From: Capnocytophaga periodontitidis
GTDB lineage: Bacteria > Bacteroidota > Bacteroidia > Flavobacteriales > Flavobacteriaceae
Assembly: GCF_016126015.1 (NCBI RefSeq)
Contig: NZ_JAEFDB010000004.1
Span: forward strand, 124,001 to 188,000
Direction: 5' to 3'
Length of the DNA stretch: 64,000 bases
Shown here: positions 32,338-41,157 of the stretch, one piece after another
Numbering within the stretch: position 1 is the first letter of the stretch
How the letters are laid out: every line of letters begins with the position of its first letter
The notes under the pieces: generated by a model
Told to the model about the DNA's origin: nothing
Databases searched by the model: none
What the model saw: the letters and a program-made list of their open reading frames with translations, nothing else
Position numbers and translations under genes: made by a program

Positions 32338-32774
32338 ATTAATTCAATTTTTAAATTATTAAATCTTTCTTTTGCACGTTCTTTTTTATGAAGACAGTAA
32401 CCCGTAGCTCAGTTAGGGGAAGTTATTTTTAAAGAAAAATTCTCACTATATTTTGTTTTATAGAAGAAAGCAACAAAATATATCTCCAAAGGAAATAATA
32501 TCAATATCAGTCATAGGCATTAGGATTTTATAGGACAAAGGTATATTATATTTTTATAACTTCCAAATATTTTTATAACTTTTTCACTATCAATCTACAA
32601 AATATCTTATAATTATTTATATATCAATATTTTATAAATATATTAGTAAATACATATTGTTACTCAATATATTATTAAAAGTATAAAAAAACTTTGCCAA
32701 AGATACGAGCCGTACGGGCAAGAAACTTTGGCAAAGTGTAGTGATGCAAAAACTGCTTGTCGTGCTACGATTCA
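32338..32774. other. Gene-free stretch with a distant promoter core and repeats
   Basis: Contains a TACCTTTG core on minus at 32536-32543, which would give the 31786 gene a 5' leader of nearly 200 bases. A 20-codon frame within it (MPMTDIDIISFGDIFCCFLL) has no support as a gene. CCCGTAGCTCAGTTAGG (about 32401-32417) resembles a tRNA D-arm but no tRNA follows. From 32688 a CTTTGCCAAAG ... CTTTGGCAAAGTGTAG repeat pair lies downstream of rnr. Confidence 0.5.
32688..32765. repeat. CTTTGCCAAAG inverted-repeat element downstream of rnr
   Basis: AAACTTTGCCAAAG, ACGAGCCGTACGGGCAAG, AAACTTTGGCAAAGTGTAGTG, then GTCGTGCTACGA. Probably doubles as rnr terminator. Confidence 0.6.
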
Positions 32775-35006
32775 TTATTCACTTATGAGTTCAAAGTCTA
32801 ATTGCTTTTTCATCAGGTCGGTGTTTTTCACACGTATCATTACTTCATCGCCAAGCTGATAAGTTTTGCCAGTGGCTTGTCCTACCAAGGCGTATTGTTG
32901 TTCATCGAAAGTGTAATAATCGTCTTTGATGTCGCGAGCGCGTACCAATCCTTCGCATTTGTTTACGGTAATTTCTACATAAATACCCCATTCGGTTACG
33001 CCTGAAATCACTCCTGCAAACTGCTGGTTCTTATGGGCTTCCATATATTTCACCTGCATATATTTGATAGAATCACGCTCAGCCGATGCTGCTAAACTCT
33101 CCATTTGTGACGAGTGTTTGCATTTGGTTTCATATTCGGCTTCGGGTTGTGAAGGGGCGTTATCTAAATAGAGTTGCAAAAGACGGTGTACCATCACATC
33201 GGGATAACGACGTATAGGCGAGGTGAAATGGGTATAATAATCAAACGCTAAACCGTAATGCCCTATGTTTTTAGTAGTATAAGTAGCTTTTGCCATTGAA
33301 CGTATTGCCAAGGTATCGACTAAGTTTTGTTCTTTCTTGCCCTTTACTTCTTCTAACAAATTATTAAGTGAATCGGTAGTGGTTTGACGGTTGTTCAAGT
33401 TCAAGCTATAGCCAAATCTACTAATCACCGCATTGAACTGTTGGAGTTTATCGGCATCGGGTTCATCGTGTACGCGGTATACAAATGTCTTTTTCATCTT
33501 GGCTACGTACTCGGCTACTTTTCTGTTAGCCAATAACATAAACTCTTCAATCAGTTTGTTAGCTTCCTTGCTTTCTTTGAAATATACCCCTGTAGGGTTG
33601 CCGTTCTCATCGAGGTCGAATTTTACTTCCACTTTATCAAAAGTAATAGCTCCCAAACGCATACGCTTGCCACGCAATTTTTCGGCTAAAGCATTGAGCG
33701 TGAGAATAGCTTCTACTACCTCAACAGGTACTGCACGCTCTTTATCGGTAATAGAAGTCTCGGCAGGAATGGTATACCCCTCCCCTACTTTGGATTGCTC
33801 TATTACTGATTGTGCTTCTTCGTAAGCAAACCTAAATGAAGAGTGTGTTACAGTGCGTCCTATCCAAATATCTACCACTTCGGCTTTCTTATTCATCTCA
33901 AATACTACCGAAAAGGTGTATTTATCTTCATCGGGGCGGAGTGAACAAGCGAAGTTACAGAGGACTTCGGGCAACATTGGCACTACCCTATCTACCAAAT
34001 ATACTGAAGTAGCACGGTTGTAAGCCTCTTCATCTAATATAGTACCTTCTTTCACATAATATGATACATCGGCAATGTGTACTCCTATCTCATAATTGCC
34101 ATTCTCCAAAAGTTTGAAAGACAGTGCATCATCAAAGTCTTTTGCATCACGAGGGTCGATAGTGAAAGTGAGGGTTTCACGCATATCACGACGGCGGGCG
34201 ATTTCTTCTTCGGTAATAGAAAGGTCTAACTTTTTAGCAAAGGCTTCTACCTCTTCTGGATAGGTATAAGGCAGACCGTATTCGGCTAAGATAGAGTGCA
34301 TTTCCGTAGTTTGCTCCCCTGGTTTACCGAGTATCTGTTCCACTACCCCCATAGGCGAATCGCTTTTGTCTTTCCAATCTTCTATGCGTACAATCACACG
34401 GTCGCCGTCCTGAGCACCATTGAGTTTGTCTTTCAACACAAAGAAATCAGTATACATACGAGCATCGGTAGGGACGACAAAGGCAAAGTTTTTGTGCATT
34501 TGCACAGTACCTACAAAGCGCACTTTGTTGCGTTCTAATACCTTACTGATTTCCCCTTCCATCTTATTGCGATTTCTAAAACGTGGAAATACATACACTT
34601 CTACCAAATCGCCGTGAAGGGCTTTGTTTAGAAAATTCTGTGCTACAAAAATGTCGTTGTCTAAACCATCAACTATTACATAACCATTACCTCGTGAACT
34701 CACATCAAGCGTACCCACATAATAGTGTTGCATAGGGATAGCTTGATACTTTCCGCGGTCGATTTCTACGATGCGTTTTTTCTCTTTCAGTTGTACGAGT
34801 TGTTTCACCAGCATATCACGACGTGGTGCATCGGTAATGTGAAGTTTGGCAGCAATTTGCTTGTAGTTGAACCCCTCTTCGGGGTGTTCTTGTAACACCG
34901 AGAAAATTGCTTTGATAAGCTCTTGCTTGTTGCGTTTAGCTAAACTTTTATTCTTTTTAGGTTTCCCTGATTTGCCTTGTTTTTGAGTTTTATTTGTTTT
35001 TTTCAT
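32775..35006 (-). CDS. rnr: Ribonuclease R
   Basis: 743 residues from ATG 35006 (MKKTNKTQKQGKSGK), chosen because the longer frame overlaps the promoter. Processive 3'-5' exoribonuclease that degrades structured RNA. Basic N-terminal tail, a winged-helix/HTH region (EHPEEGFNYKQIAAKLHI), cold-shock OB domains, the RNB domain with TIDPRDAKDFDDALSF carrying the catalytic Asp cluster, and a C-terminal S1 domain (FAGVISGVTEWGIYVEI). All expected domains in order. Borders the putative replication origin. Confidence 0.95.
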   Translation of the reverse strand: MKKTNKTQKQGKSGKPKKNKSLAKRNKQELIKAIFSVLQEHPEEGFNYKQIAAKLHITDAPRRDMLVKQLVQLKEKKRIVEIDRGKYQAIPMQHYYVGTLDVSSRGNGYVIVDGLDNDIFVAQNFLNKALHGDLVEVYVFPRFRNRNKMEGEISKVLERNKVRFVGTVQMHKNFAFVVPTDARMYTDFFVLKDKLNGAQDGDRVIVRIEDWKDKSDSPMGVVEQILGKPGEQTTEMHSILAEYGLPYTYPEEVEAFAKKLDLSITEEEIARRRDMRETLTFTIDPRDAKDFDDALSFKLLENGNYEIGVHIADVSYYVKEGTILDEEAYNRATSVYLVDRVVPMLPEVLCNFACSLRPDEDKYTFSVVFEMNKKAEVVDIWIGRTVTHSSFRFAYEEAQSVIEQSKVGEGYTIPAETSITDKERAVPVEVVEAILTLNALAEKLRGKRMRLGAITFDKVEVKFDLDENGNPTGVYFKESKEANKLIEEFMLLANRKVAEYVAKMKKTFVYRVHDEPDADKLQQFNAVISRFGYSLNLNNRQTTTDSLNNLLEEVKGKKEQNLVDTLAIRSMAKATYTTKNIGHYGLAFDYYTHFTSPIRRYPDVMVHRLLQLYLDNAPSQPEAEYETKCKHSSQMESLAASAERDSIKYMQVKYMEAHKNQQFAGVISGVTEWGIYVEITVNKCEGLVRARDIKDDYYTFDEQQYALVGQATGKTYQLGDEVMIRVKNTDLMKKQLDFELISE

Positions 35007-35053
35007 AGTAATTTCTTTTTTAGATGTGAGCCACACAGCAATGTGACTAAATG

Positions 35054-35061
35054 CAAAGATA
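35054..35061 (-). promoter_or_regulatory. rnr promoter core
   Basis: TATCTTTG on minus, 48 bases before ATG 35006 and only 13 bases from the first DnaA box of the putative origin. Confidence 0.6.
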
Positions 35062-35073
35062 ATCATTTTTGAG

Positions 35074-35358
35074 TTATCAACAATCTCTAAATTATAAACT
35101 GAAAAAAATATTTTTTTAAAAAAAGAAGGCTATTATTATGAGGGTGTGAATAGGAGGTAAAAAAATAGGCTTAAAAATTTGCTTTTTTCAGTTGATGTGA
35201 TTTATGATTAGTTATCAACAATAAAAAACGATTTACGGATTTTAAAATGAATATTTTAGGCGAAACTGTTGATAACCGCTCAACAACTATTCAACTGCAT
35301 TTTGTGGATAATTTTTTAAAAGGGCAATTGTGGATAACTGTTGTATCACTGTTGATAA
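35074..35358. other. Putative chromosomal replication origin (oriC)
   Basis: Six DnaA-box matches in 285 bases: TTATCAACA at 35074-35082 and 35212-35220; TGTTGATAA at 35267-35275 and 35350-35358; and the consensus TGTGGATAA at 35303-35311 and 35329-35337. An extremely A+T-rich tract (35098-35128) next to the first box could be the unwinding element. The gap between rnr and nadK is 487 bases, unusually long. Three parS-like sites lie 5-6.5 kb away, and gene direction switches from mainly minus to mainly plus a few kb to the right. dnaA itself is not in the window, which is common in this phylum. Confidence 0.75.
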
Positions 35359-35493
35359 TTTTCTAAAAAATAAATTTGCTTATTTTAGACTTGGGTTTGT
35401 ATATACGGAAAAGTGAGAGAAACAAATTTATTTATCATTTTTTTAGTAATAGTTATAAACAAGTTTTAGGAGTCAGGGGATAGGTTTCAGGAG

Positions 35494-36378
35494 TTATTTG
35501 TTTCTTCTGTCTTCACCCCAGAGTAGTTTGTATCTTAGTGTATTGATAAAACTATCGCCGTCTAATCGTATCATTTTCACTACAAAGGGTGCTTTGCGCA
35601 CAATAATAGAGTGCTTTTTGTCTACCGATTTGATATGAGAATCTAACGATAAAAGGAATTTCTTTTCCCGTCCTGAGATAGTGAGTTTAATTTCAGTATC
35701 TTCGGGGATGATGAGCGGCCGCATATTGAGGTTATGTGGTGCGATGGGGGTAATGACAAAGTTTTTAGCTGTAGGTAAAATTACGGGGCCGCCGCAGCTC
35801 AGTGAGTAGCCTGTAGAGCCTGTAGGGGTAGAAATGATAAGTCCGTCAGCCCAATACGATGAGAGGAAGTCACCGTTTAACTCAGTATCGATAGTAATCA
35901 TTGAGGCTGTATTTTTTCGTGTAACGGTAATTTCGTTGAGGGCGAAATTTATAGGGTCTACCGGATCGCCACTATCGGCATAGACAGCTTCTATCACCGA
36001 GCGTTCCACTACTTCGTAAGTTTTATCGCGCAATTGCAGAAAAACGTTTTGCAGGTCGTCTTTATGAGCATTTGCTAAAAAACCCAAACGCCCTGAATTG
36101 ATACCTAAAATAGGTATTTGTAAATTGCGGAGATAAGTAATACCTTTCAGCAGGGTACCGTCGCCCCCAATGGTGAGCATTACCTCGTACGAATTATCGA
36201 GGTCGGCAAATGAGCTAAAAGGTTTAGCTTTGAGGAATTGGTGAGAGCGGATATTCAGTTCTTTAAGGATTTCACATTCAATAAATACCTCGTCATCGGG
36301 CAAGAGGTGAGAGAAGAGTTCGCGCAGTATAGCTTCATTTTCGGTAGAATATTGTCGGATATAGATTGCTATTTTCAT
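35494..36378 (-). CDS. nadK: NAD kinase
   Basis: 294 residues from ATG 36378 (MKIAIYIRQYSTEN). Makes NADP from NAD with ATP. LTIGGDGTLLKG (GGDGT at 71-75) is the nucleotide-binding and catalytic motif; GRLGFLA, NEITVTR and TPTGSTGYSLSCGGP complete the family pattern. The promoter core TATCTTTG lies at 36399-36406. It flanks the putative origin. Confidence 0.95.
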   Translation of the reverse strand: MKIAIYIRQYSTENEAILRELFSHLLPDDEVFIECEILKELNIRSHQFLKAKPFSSFADLDNSYEVMLTIGGDGTLLKGITYLRNLQIPILGINSGRLGFLANAHKDDLQNVFLQLRDKTYEVVERSVIEAVYADSGDPVDPINFALNEITVTRKNTASMITIDTELNGDFLSSYWADGLIISTPTGSTGYSLSCGGPVILPTAKNFVITPIAPHNLNMRPLIIPEDTEIKLTISGREKKFLLSLDSHIKSVDKKHSIIVRKAPFVVKMIRLDGDSFINTLRYKLLWGEDRRNK

Positions 36379-36398
36379 TGATTTGCCAATTGGTATGG

Positions 36399-36406
36399 CA
36401 AAGATA
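36399..36406 (-). promoter_or_regulatory. nadK promoter core
   Basis: TATCTTTG on minus, 21 bases before ATG. Confidence 0.6.
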
Positions 36407-36476
36407 CAAATTAATTGATAATGAACAATTGACAATGAAGAATTTTTACTATTTTTGTTTTTTTAATCTCCAATAA

Positions 36477-36680
36477 CAAGTTGCCGATAGTATCAATTTG
36501 TATATCGCAGGACTTGCTCAGAATGAAAAAGCGATCCACGTTTCTTTTTCTGATATATATCAAAACGACACCTTAGATGTGCCCCCACATTATATCAAGA
36601 ACCAAAAGAAATTAGGAAAGGAATTTATGAAGTATTTTCCCTTAATAGGAAACTATTTTTACCTTTTACCTTTTTTATAA
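36477..36680 (+). pseudogene. Possible remnant coding fragment
   Basis: An open frame with no ATG at its head (QVADSINLYIAGLAQNEKA..., 67 codons) that ends FYLLPFL and overlaps the 3' end of nrdG by about 22 bases. A TATTTTTG core lies at about 36450. The composition looks protein-like but no family is recognised. Could be the debris of a larger gene or chance. Confidence 0.25.
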
Positions 36681-37141
36681 AACAGCTTATTCATCACCTC
36701 TCCGGTTTGCAGGTTTAAAAACTCTTGATTGGTGGTAGGGCTGTCTAAGCCGCCGAGTTTAGGTAACCATTTACCAGTTTTAATGTAGTCTAAACACCCT
36801 AACAGCTCAGGGTATTTGCGCTGTACTTGTTTAAGATTAAGCCCTGTATAGAGTGCCGTTTTCAGCCGTTTGCACTTCACTTGGAAGATAAGCGAGAGCA
36901 GGGTCTCTACCTGCCACTCGCCTCCCATAAACAGCACACAGCTTATCATATCTTCATACTTGCTAAGCAGTTGTTCTAAACCTTCATTAGTAAGCGCACA
37001 GCCTTTGCTACCGTCCCAAATATATTCGGAATGGCAACCCTCACACGCCAACGGACACCCTGTGATGGTAAAACACAGGGAAATCTCGTTGGGTACTTCT
37101 TGGAGGACTATATCGTAACTGCTATACCGTAGCGTTCCCAT
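36659..37141 (-). CDS. nrdG: Anaerobic ribonucleotide reductase activating enzyme
   Basis: 160 residues. Radical-SAM enzyme that installs the glycyl radical on NrdD. TGCPLACEGCHSEY contains the CxxxCxxC triad binding the 4Fe-4S cluster (about 28-35), followed by a short activase fold with FMGGEWQ corresponding to the GGE motif. Start overlaps nrdD by 20 bases, so the pair is translationally coupled. The family is normally 150-180 residues, so it is complete. Confidence 0.92.
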   Translation of the reverse strand: MGTLRYSSYDIVLQEVPNEISLCFTITGCPLACEGCHSEYIWDGSKGCALTNEGLEQLLSKYEDMISCVLFMGGEWQVETLLSLIFQVKCKRLKTALYTGLNLKQVQRKYPELLGCLDYIKTGKWLPKLGGLDSPTTNQEFLNLQTGEVMNKLFYKKGKR

Positions 37142-38912
37142 AGTAACGTATTTTAGCTTCTTTTTGTCGGTCTTTAGAGAAATTAGTGATGCGTTTGAGA
37201 TAGCCTATCACCCGTGTCGCGTGGTCGATATTTTCAGAACCACAATGGGTGCAGTGGTCGTGCGTGTGTTTATCGATATAACCACAATCGTTGCACACGG
37301 TTACGCATATATTAAAGCAGAAGTAGTTACAACCCGTTTTAGCGGCTACATTTAGCAACTTATAAAAACCTTCGGCAGTGGTGTATTCTTCGAGATTGCA
37401 GTGGTAAGCCGAACCGCCGTCTAAGTACTGTATATAGTCGTTTCCGTGCAAATAGAACTTATCGATAAGGTTTTGAGAGCTGTCTTCCACAATATAGAAA
37501 TATGAATTGTAGCAATCACGTGGCACTTGCAAGCCGTCGGCTTTGTCCCACGCCGCATTCTTTACGCCTAAGTTCTCGGCAGGTACAAACTCGGTATTGA
37601 ACATAAAGCCGTATTTGGCTTTAGCTTCCTTGTTTTTGTCGTAAATTAGTTTGAGGTTTTTGTTGATGAATGCTTTATAGTCGGGGTTGTCGGAAATGCG
37701 AATGCCTAAATACTCGGCAGCTTCCACCATTCCGTTGATACCAACGGTGAGGAATTGTTTATCAAGTGAGATGAAGCCCGCATCGTACACTGGTAACATA
37801 CCCGCATCTTTGTAATCCTGAACAATAGCGCGGTAAGCTACTTGGTATTTATGGATATTATCTAAGGTGCGTTCCAACGACAAGTGTTTTTGGTAAAGGC
37901 GATTCATATTAATAGTTATCACATTAATACTACCGGTAGAAACACCTCCTGCCCCGAGTGAATAACTAAAGGTATTATCGGAAATTTCATTGCGCAAACG
38001 ACAGCAACTTGCCAAGGAGTCGGCGTTGTCCGATTGGTATACAAAGAAGGCATTCCCTTCGCTGAGCTCTTTGGCACAGAAGCGCGCAAAATGCTCGTCG
38101 TACACGTGTTTGTCCTTAGTGAGCATTGCTGCGGTTACTACAGGGAAGGTGAGTATCGCCTTGGTGCGTTCGATATTAAACCAATGCATAAAGAACTGTT
38201 GGAGCTTGTCTAAAGACTCATAAGAAGGTTTGCTACCATCGGGGTAAACGAATGTACCGAACATCGAATCGAAATAAGGGCGGTCATACAGCGATATGTT
38301 CCAGAATACCGACTGATAGCCACGTGCTGCTGCTGGCTGATTGATAGCGTATACTACGTGTTGCAGTTCGTTTTCTATCACTTCACGGTGGGTGTTGAGG
38401 TAATCGTCGCCATAGTCTTTGCGCGCAAAATGGTCGAAGTACATTAGGAACTCTACCGTTGCTACCGCTCCTGCAAATTGTGAGGAAACGGAAAAGAGGA
38501 AGTTCACGAACGACCCGCAATAGCTTGCTAAGTGTTGCGGAGCTTTGCTTTCACCGCCGAGTTTTACGAGCCCGTCCAAGAGCAAAGGATACATCGAAAC
38601 GCTCACACAATAAGGTTTGAGGCTCGTTTCGTCGTGCACGTAGATTTCGTGTTCCTCAATCTGACGGATATACTCATCGGCTAATTCTTTGCCAAAGAGC
38701 TGTTCGATTTTGTGAGACACGAGCGAACGGTTCACTTGGATATTGATATCTTTATTGAGTTCTGCCTCCATCGTAGCGATGTTTTTATGTGCCACATTGG
38801 CATTGGCATCGAAGAGAGACCCAGTAGCGGCATTGTGAGATTGTAGGTAATTTTCGATGAAATTACGCTTTGTTTGAAGCTGTTCAGCTGTAAGCTTAGT
38901 GAATTTAGACAT
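37122..38912 (-). CDS. nrdD: Class III (anaerobic) ribonucleoside-triphosphate reductase
   Basis: 596 residues. Reduces NTPs to dNTPs under anoxia. Core motifs include HEIYVHDETSL, CVSVSMYPLLL, and SASCCRLRN-type active-site cysteines (LASCCRLRN, about 303-311). Near the C-terminus CNDCGY and CTHCG form the zinc site, and RVIGYLKRITNFS probably holds the radical glycine. Compact form lacking the usual long N-terminal ATP-cone, so overall dATP feedback may be reduced. Its promoter lies about 300 bases upstream and overlaps DnaA-box-like sites. Fits a capnophilic, facultatively anaerobic lifestyle. Confidence 0.93.
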   Translation of the reverse strand: MSKFTKLTAEQLQTKRNFIENYLQSHNAATGSLFDANANVAHKNIATMEAELNKDINIQVNRSLVSHKIEQLFGKELADEYIRQIEEHEIYVHDETSLKPYCVSVSMYPLLLDGLVKLGGESKAPQHLASYCGSFVNFLFSVSSQFAGAVATVEFLMYFDHFARKDYGDDYLNTHREVIENELQHVVYAINQPAAARGYQSVFWNISLYDRPYFDSMFGTFVYPDGSKPSYESLDKLQQFFMHWFNIERTKAILTFPVVTAAMLTKDKHVYDEHFARFCAKELSEGNAFFVYQSDNADSLASCCRLRNEISDNTFSYSLGAGGVSTGSINVITINMNRLYQKHLSLERTLDNIHKYQVAYRAIVQDYKDAGMLPVYDAGFISLDKQFLTVGINGMVEAAEYLGIRISDNPDYKAFINKNLKLIYDKNKEAKAKYGFMFNTEFVPAENLGVKNAAWDKADGLQVPRDCYNSYFYIVEDSSQNLIDKFYLHGNDYIQYLDGGSAYHCNLEEYTTAEGFYKLLNVAAKTGCNYFCFNICVTVCNDCGYIDKHTHDHCTHCGSENIDHATRVIGYLKRITNFSKDRQKEAKIRYYGNATV

Positions 38913-39215
38913 AATTTTTTATTTATTATTATTTCAGATACAAATTTTAATTTCTCGAGCATTAAGTTTCCAAGTTGTAATGATAATGGTCACTAATTTC
39001 TCTATTTTATTAACAATTTTCAAGTATGTGACACATAAGGAATGTTTATATAATACAAACATAGCTTAATAAGTTTATTTTTAACTCTCTTTTTTAGTTA
39101 GAGAGAAAGAAAGTGCTGAGAGATTTATATAAATCACTCATTTATAATGCATTGAATAATGTTGCTTTTATAAGTTCCCTAAAAAGGGGAAGAGTTTTTT
39201 CCTTAGTTGCTGGGG
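38913..39215 (-). other. Long nrdD leader region
   Basis: About 300 bases between the nrdD promoter core and ATG. It contains a CTCTCTAACT / AGAGAGTTA hairpin (about 39083-39108), A+T-rich DNA and no gene. The length suggests post-initiation control, but no known riboswitch or NrdR box was recognised. Confidence 0.45.
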
Positions 39216-39282
39216 CAAAGGTACGGAATAAAGTAATAGGTTATCAACAAAATTAAAATAGTTATCAACAAAGTTATTAACA
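39216..39282 (-). promoter_or_regulatory. nrdDG promoter with DnaA-box-like sites
   Basis: TACCTTTG (39216-39223) with TTG at 39245-39247. TTATCAACA at 39241-39249 covers that TTG, TTATCAACA repeats at 39262-39270, and TTATTAACA follows at 39274-39282. DnaA regulates nrd genes in other bacteria, so replication-linked control is plausible. Confidence 0.55.
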
Positions 39283-39438
39283 ATTTTCGTTACTTATTCA
39301 TACTTAGGAGTTAAAGAGAAAAAACTCCGTTATTAAAATTTTGTAACAAAAATAGGATTACCTCTATCATAAATAATTTAGCAGGAAGTATTAACGATGT
39401 TTTCTATAAGAAGAAATTGCTAATTATCAATTGTTTTG

Positions 39439-39446
39439 TATCTTTG
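39439..39446 (+). promoter_or_regulatory. Promoter core of the decayed toxin gene
   Basis: TATCTTTG 16 bases before the ATG at 39462. Confidence 0.5.
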
Positions 39447-39461
39447 CAAAAAATAACACTT

Positions 39462-39696
39462 ATGATAAAATCTCAATTATTGAGATAATCACAATAAATC
39501 TCACTCTGATAAAATAGATGATGCCCTTTATAAATTAGAAGAAGAAATTAGTCTATCCCCATACTTTTTAGCTCAATATATATTATATAAGCGTAATTTC
39601 TAATATGGAAAATTTGCTATGTATTATCAAGTCTTAGAAGAGGAAAATCTTATCAGAATTATTTACTTCAGAAGTAACAAACAAAAACCTTTGTAA
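39462..39696 (+). pseudogene. Decayed RelE/ParE-like toxin gene
   Basis: ATG 39462 opens MIKSQLL, but that frame stops at once. One base over, the frame reads DKIDDALYKLEEEISLSPYF, passes one in-frame TAA at 39601-39603, and continues YGKFAMYYQVLEEENLIRII then YFRSNKQKPL to TAA 39694. The last part has the look of a ParE/RelE C-terminus (YxxYYxV...IRIIxFRxxxQxPL). One frameshift and one nonsense codon make it inactive. Its promoter is still recognisable. No antitoxin gene remains. Confidence 0.5.
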
Positions 39697-39705
39697 CATA
39701 AACAA

Positions 39706-40437
39706 ATGACTTTCTTTATCATCCTCATAGGTATCCTATGCTTCCTTCTCTTCCAACGATTAGCTAATCTACCCAATACTACAAAGGGTTTTGACAATCT
39801 ATTTCGCCCTCATATCTCTCCCGCAACTTTCGAACTCAACCTCCTCTCCCTCTGCTCTCTGGTTATCAAAGCCAACGGTCGCGTTACGCAAACTGAACTC
39901 GATTTTGTGCGCTTGCAATTCGTGCGCTTATATGGAAAGGAACGCGCTAATGAGGTCTTTCGAAGTTTCAACGAGCTCATAAAGAACAGAGCTATAGATG
40001 CCACTCGTGTAGCCATCTATGTGCGAGTGCGTACTACCTACGAAACCCGCTTGCAAATCTTGTATTTCTTGTTTGGCATTGCCGAATCGGATGGAGTGAT
40101 GAGTGAGGAAGAGGTACGACAAATACGAGAAATTGCATATCATTTTGCTATAGAAAACAGTGATTTTGAGAGTATCAAGGCAATGTTTGGCAGTAGCCAA
40201 AACGATAGTAACAACTCTTACAACACTACGCCTAATGCCTTGGCAAAGGCCTACGCTATCTTAGGATTACAATCCAATGCTACTGCTGAGGAAGTAAAAC
40301 AAGCCTATAGAAATATGGCAAAAAAATATCACCCCGATAGAGTGATTACTGAAGATGCTGCCATCAAAAAAGGCGCTGAAGAAAAATTCAAACAAGTACA
40401 AGAAGCGTACGAGCTAATTAGCAAATATCAAAATTAG
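39706..40437 (+). CDS. TerB-like and J-domain membrane co-chaperone (DjlA-like)
   Basis: 243 residues. N-terminal membrane anchor [19 protein letters not shown]; a TerB-like helical domain (about 40-160, [37 protein letters not shown]); and a C-terminal J domain (180-243) with the KYHPDR HPD signature that stimulates Hsp70 ATPase. This order is that of DjlA, which recruits DnaK to the inner membrane. Follows the decayed toxin by nine bases but likely has its own promoter. Confidence 0.85.
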   Translation: MTFFIILIGILCFLLFQRLANLPNTTKGFDNLFRPHISPATFELNLLSLCSLVIKANGRVTQTELDFVRLQFVRLYGKERANEVFRSFNELIKNRAIDATRVAIYVRVRTTYETRLQILYFLFGIAESDGVMSEEEVRQIREIAYHFAIENSDFESIKAMFGSSQNDSNNSYNTTPNALAKAYAILGLQSNATAEEVKQAYRNMAKKYHPDRVITEDAAIKKGAEEKFKQVQEAYELISKYQN

Positions 40438-40462
40438 CAAATTGTCAAATCGACAAATTACA

Positions 40463-40566
40463 AAAAAAAGTGGCAAGCGATCTACATCGCACCGCTACAA
40501 CCGAATACCTTTGCTGTGTTCCCACCCTGGAGGATTTTTCAGGAGCTGGTCGTGTAGGACTTGCCG
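40463..40566 (-). ncRNA. ffs: SRP RNA (4.5S-type)
   Basis: A consensus promoter on minus (40570-40599) is followed by about 100 bases closed by GGCAAG ... CTTGCC and a CCTACA/TGTAG stem. The apical S-domain has the conserved loops CCAGGG-GGGAAC-ACAGCAAAGG in the form typical of Bacteroidota SRP RNAs. The RNA ends in an A/T run (TTTTTTTT on minus). It binds Ffh for co-translational targeting. A plus-strand frame crosses it but is not a gene there. Confidence 0.85.
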
Positions 40567-40569
40567 CTG

Positions 40570-40599
40570 CAAATGTACTACTTTTTTATTACATAGCAA
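40570..40599 (-). promoter_or_regulatory. ffs promoter
   Basis: Minus strand TTG (40597-40599), exactly 19 bases, TACATTTG (40570-40577). Confidence 0.75.
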
Positions 40600-40620
40600 G
40601 TTTTTTTGAAAAAATTTTTG

Positions 40621-40628
40621 TACCTTTG
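40621..40628 (+). promoter_or_regulatory. ndk promoter core
   Basis: TACCTTTG 27 bases before ATG 40656; it lies back to back with the ffs promoter. Confidence 0.6.
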
Positions 40629-40655
40629 TGGCTGAAACTAATAAAACAACATACA

Positions 40656-41075
40656 ATGACTACAAACAGAACCCTTACAATGATTAAGCCCGATGCCGTT
40701 GAAAAAGGCTATATAGGGGCTATCCTTACCGACATTATCGCTGCTGGTTTTACCATCAAAGCGATGAAATTCACCCAGCTCACCCGCCGTGATGCCGAAC
40801 AATTCTATGCCGTACACAAAGGCAAACCTTTTTTTGAGAGTCTGCTCAACTTTATGACCCGTGGACCTATAGTAGCAGCTATCCTTGAGAAAGATAATGC
40901 TGTAGCTAATTTCCGTGAACTCTTAGGGAGCACCAATCCCGAAAACGCTGCCGAGGGTACTTTGCGCAAGAAGTACGCCACTTCACTAACCGAAAATGCC
41001 GTTCACGGTTCTGATAGCGATGAAAATGCCGCTATCGAAAGCCATTTCCATTTCTCAGAACGTGAAGTATTTTGA
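40656..41075 (+). CDS. ndk: Nucleoside diphosphate kinase
   Basis: 139 residues from ATG 40656 ([18 protein letters not shown]); the long upstream extension runs through the SRP RNA gene and is rejected. Balances nucleoside triphosphate pools with ATP as donor. The phosphorylated histidine is H117 in [13 protein letters not shown]; the C-terminal FHFSEREVF matches the family end. KPDAVEKG is the N-terminal signature. Normal length. Confidence 0.96.
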   Translation: MTTNRTLTMIKPDAVEKGYIGAILTDIIAAGFTIKAMKFTQLTRRDAEQFYAVHKGKPFFESLLNFMTRGPIVAAILEKDNAVANFRELLGSTNPENAAEGTLRKKYATSLTENAVHGSDSDENAAIESHFHFSEREVF

Positions 41076-41157
41076 GTTAAAGAATATTTTTTAGCTGTTT
41101 AACAACTAAAATTTCACTATTTTGCCTCAAAAGTACTCATATTTATCATATACCCAA

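Noticed and set aside
32401-32417. tRNA-like string CCCGTAGCTCAGTTAGG
   Set aside because: No acceptor stem, anticodon arm or T arm follows; too short to call a tRNA or an att site.
40470-40655. Long N-terminal extension of ndk
   Set aside because: It is the antisense of the SRP RNA gene and its promoter; the ndk family starts at MTTNRTLT.
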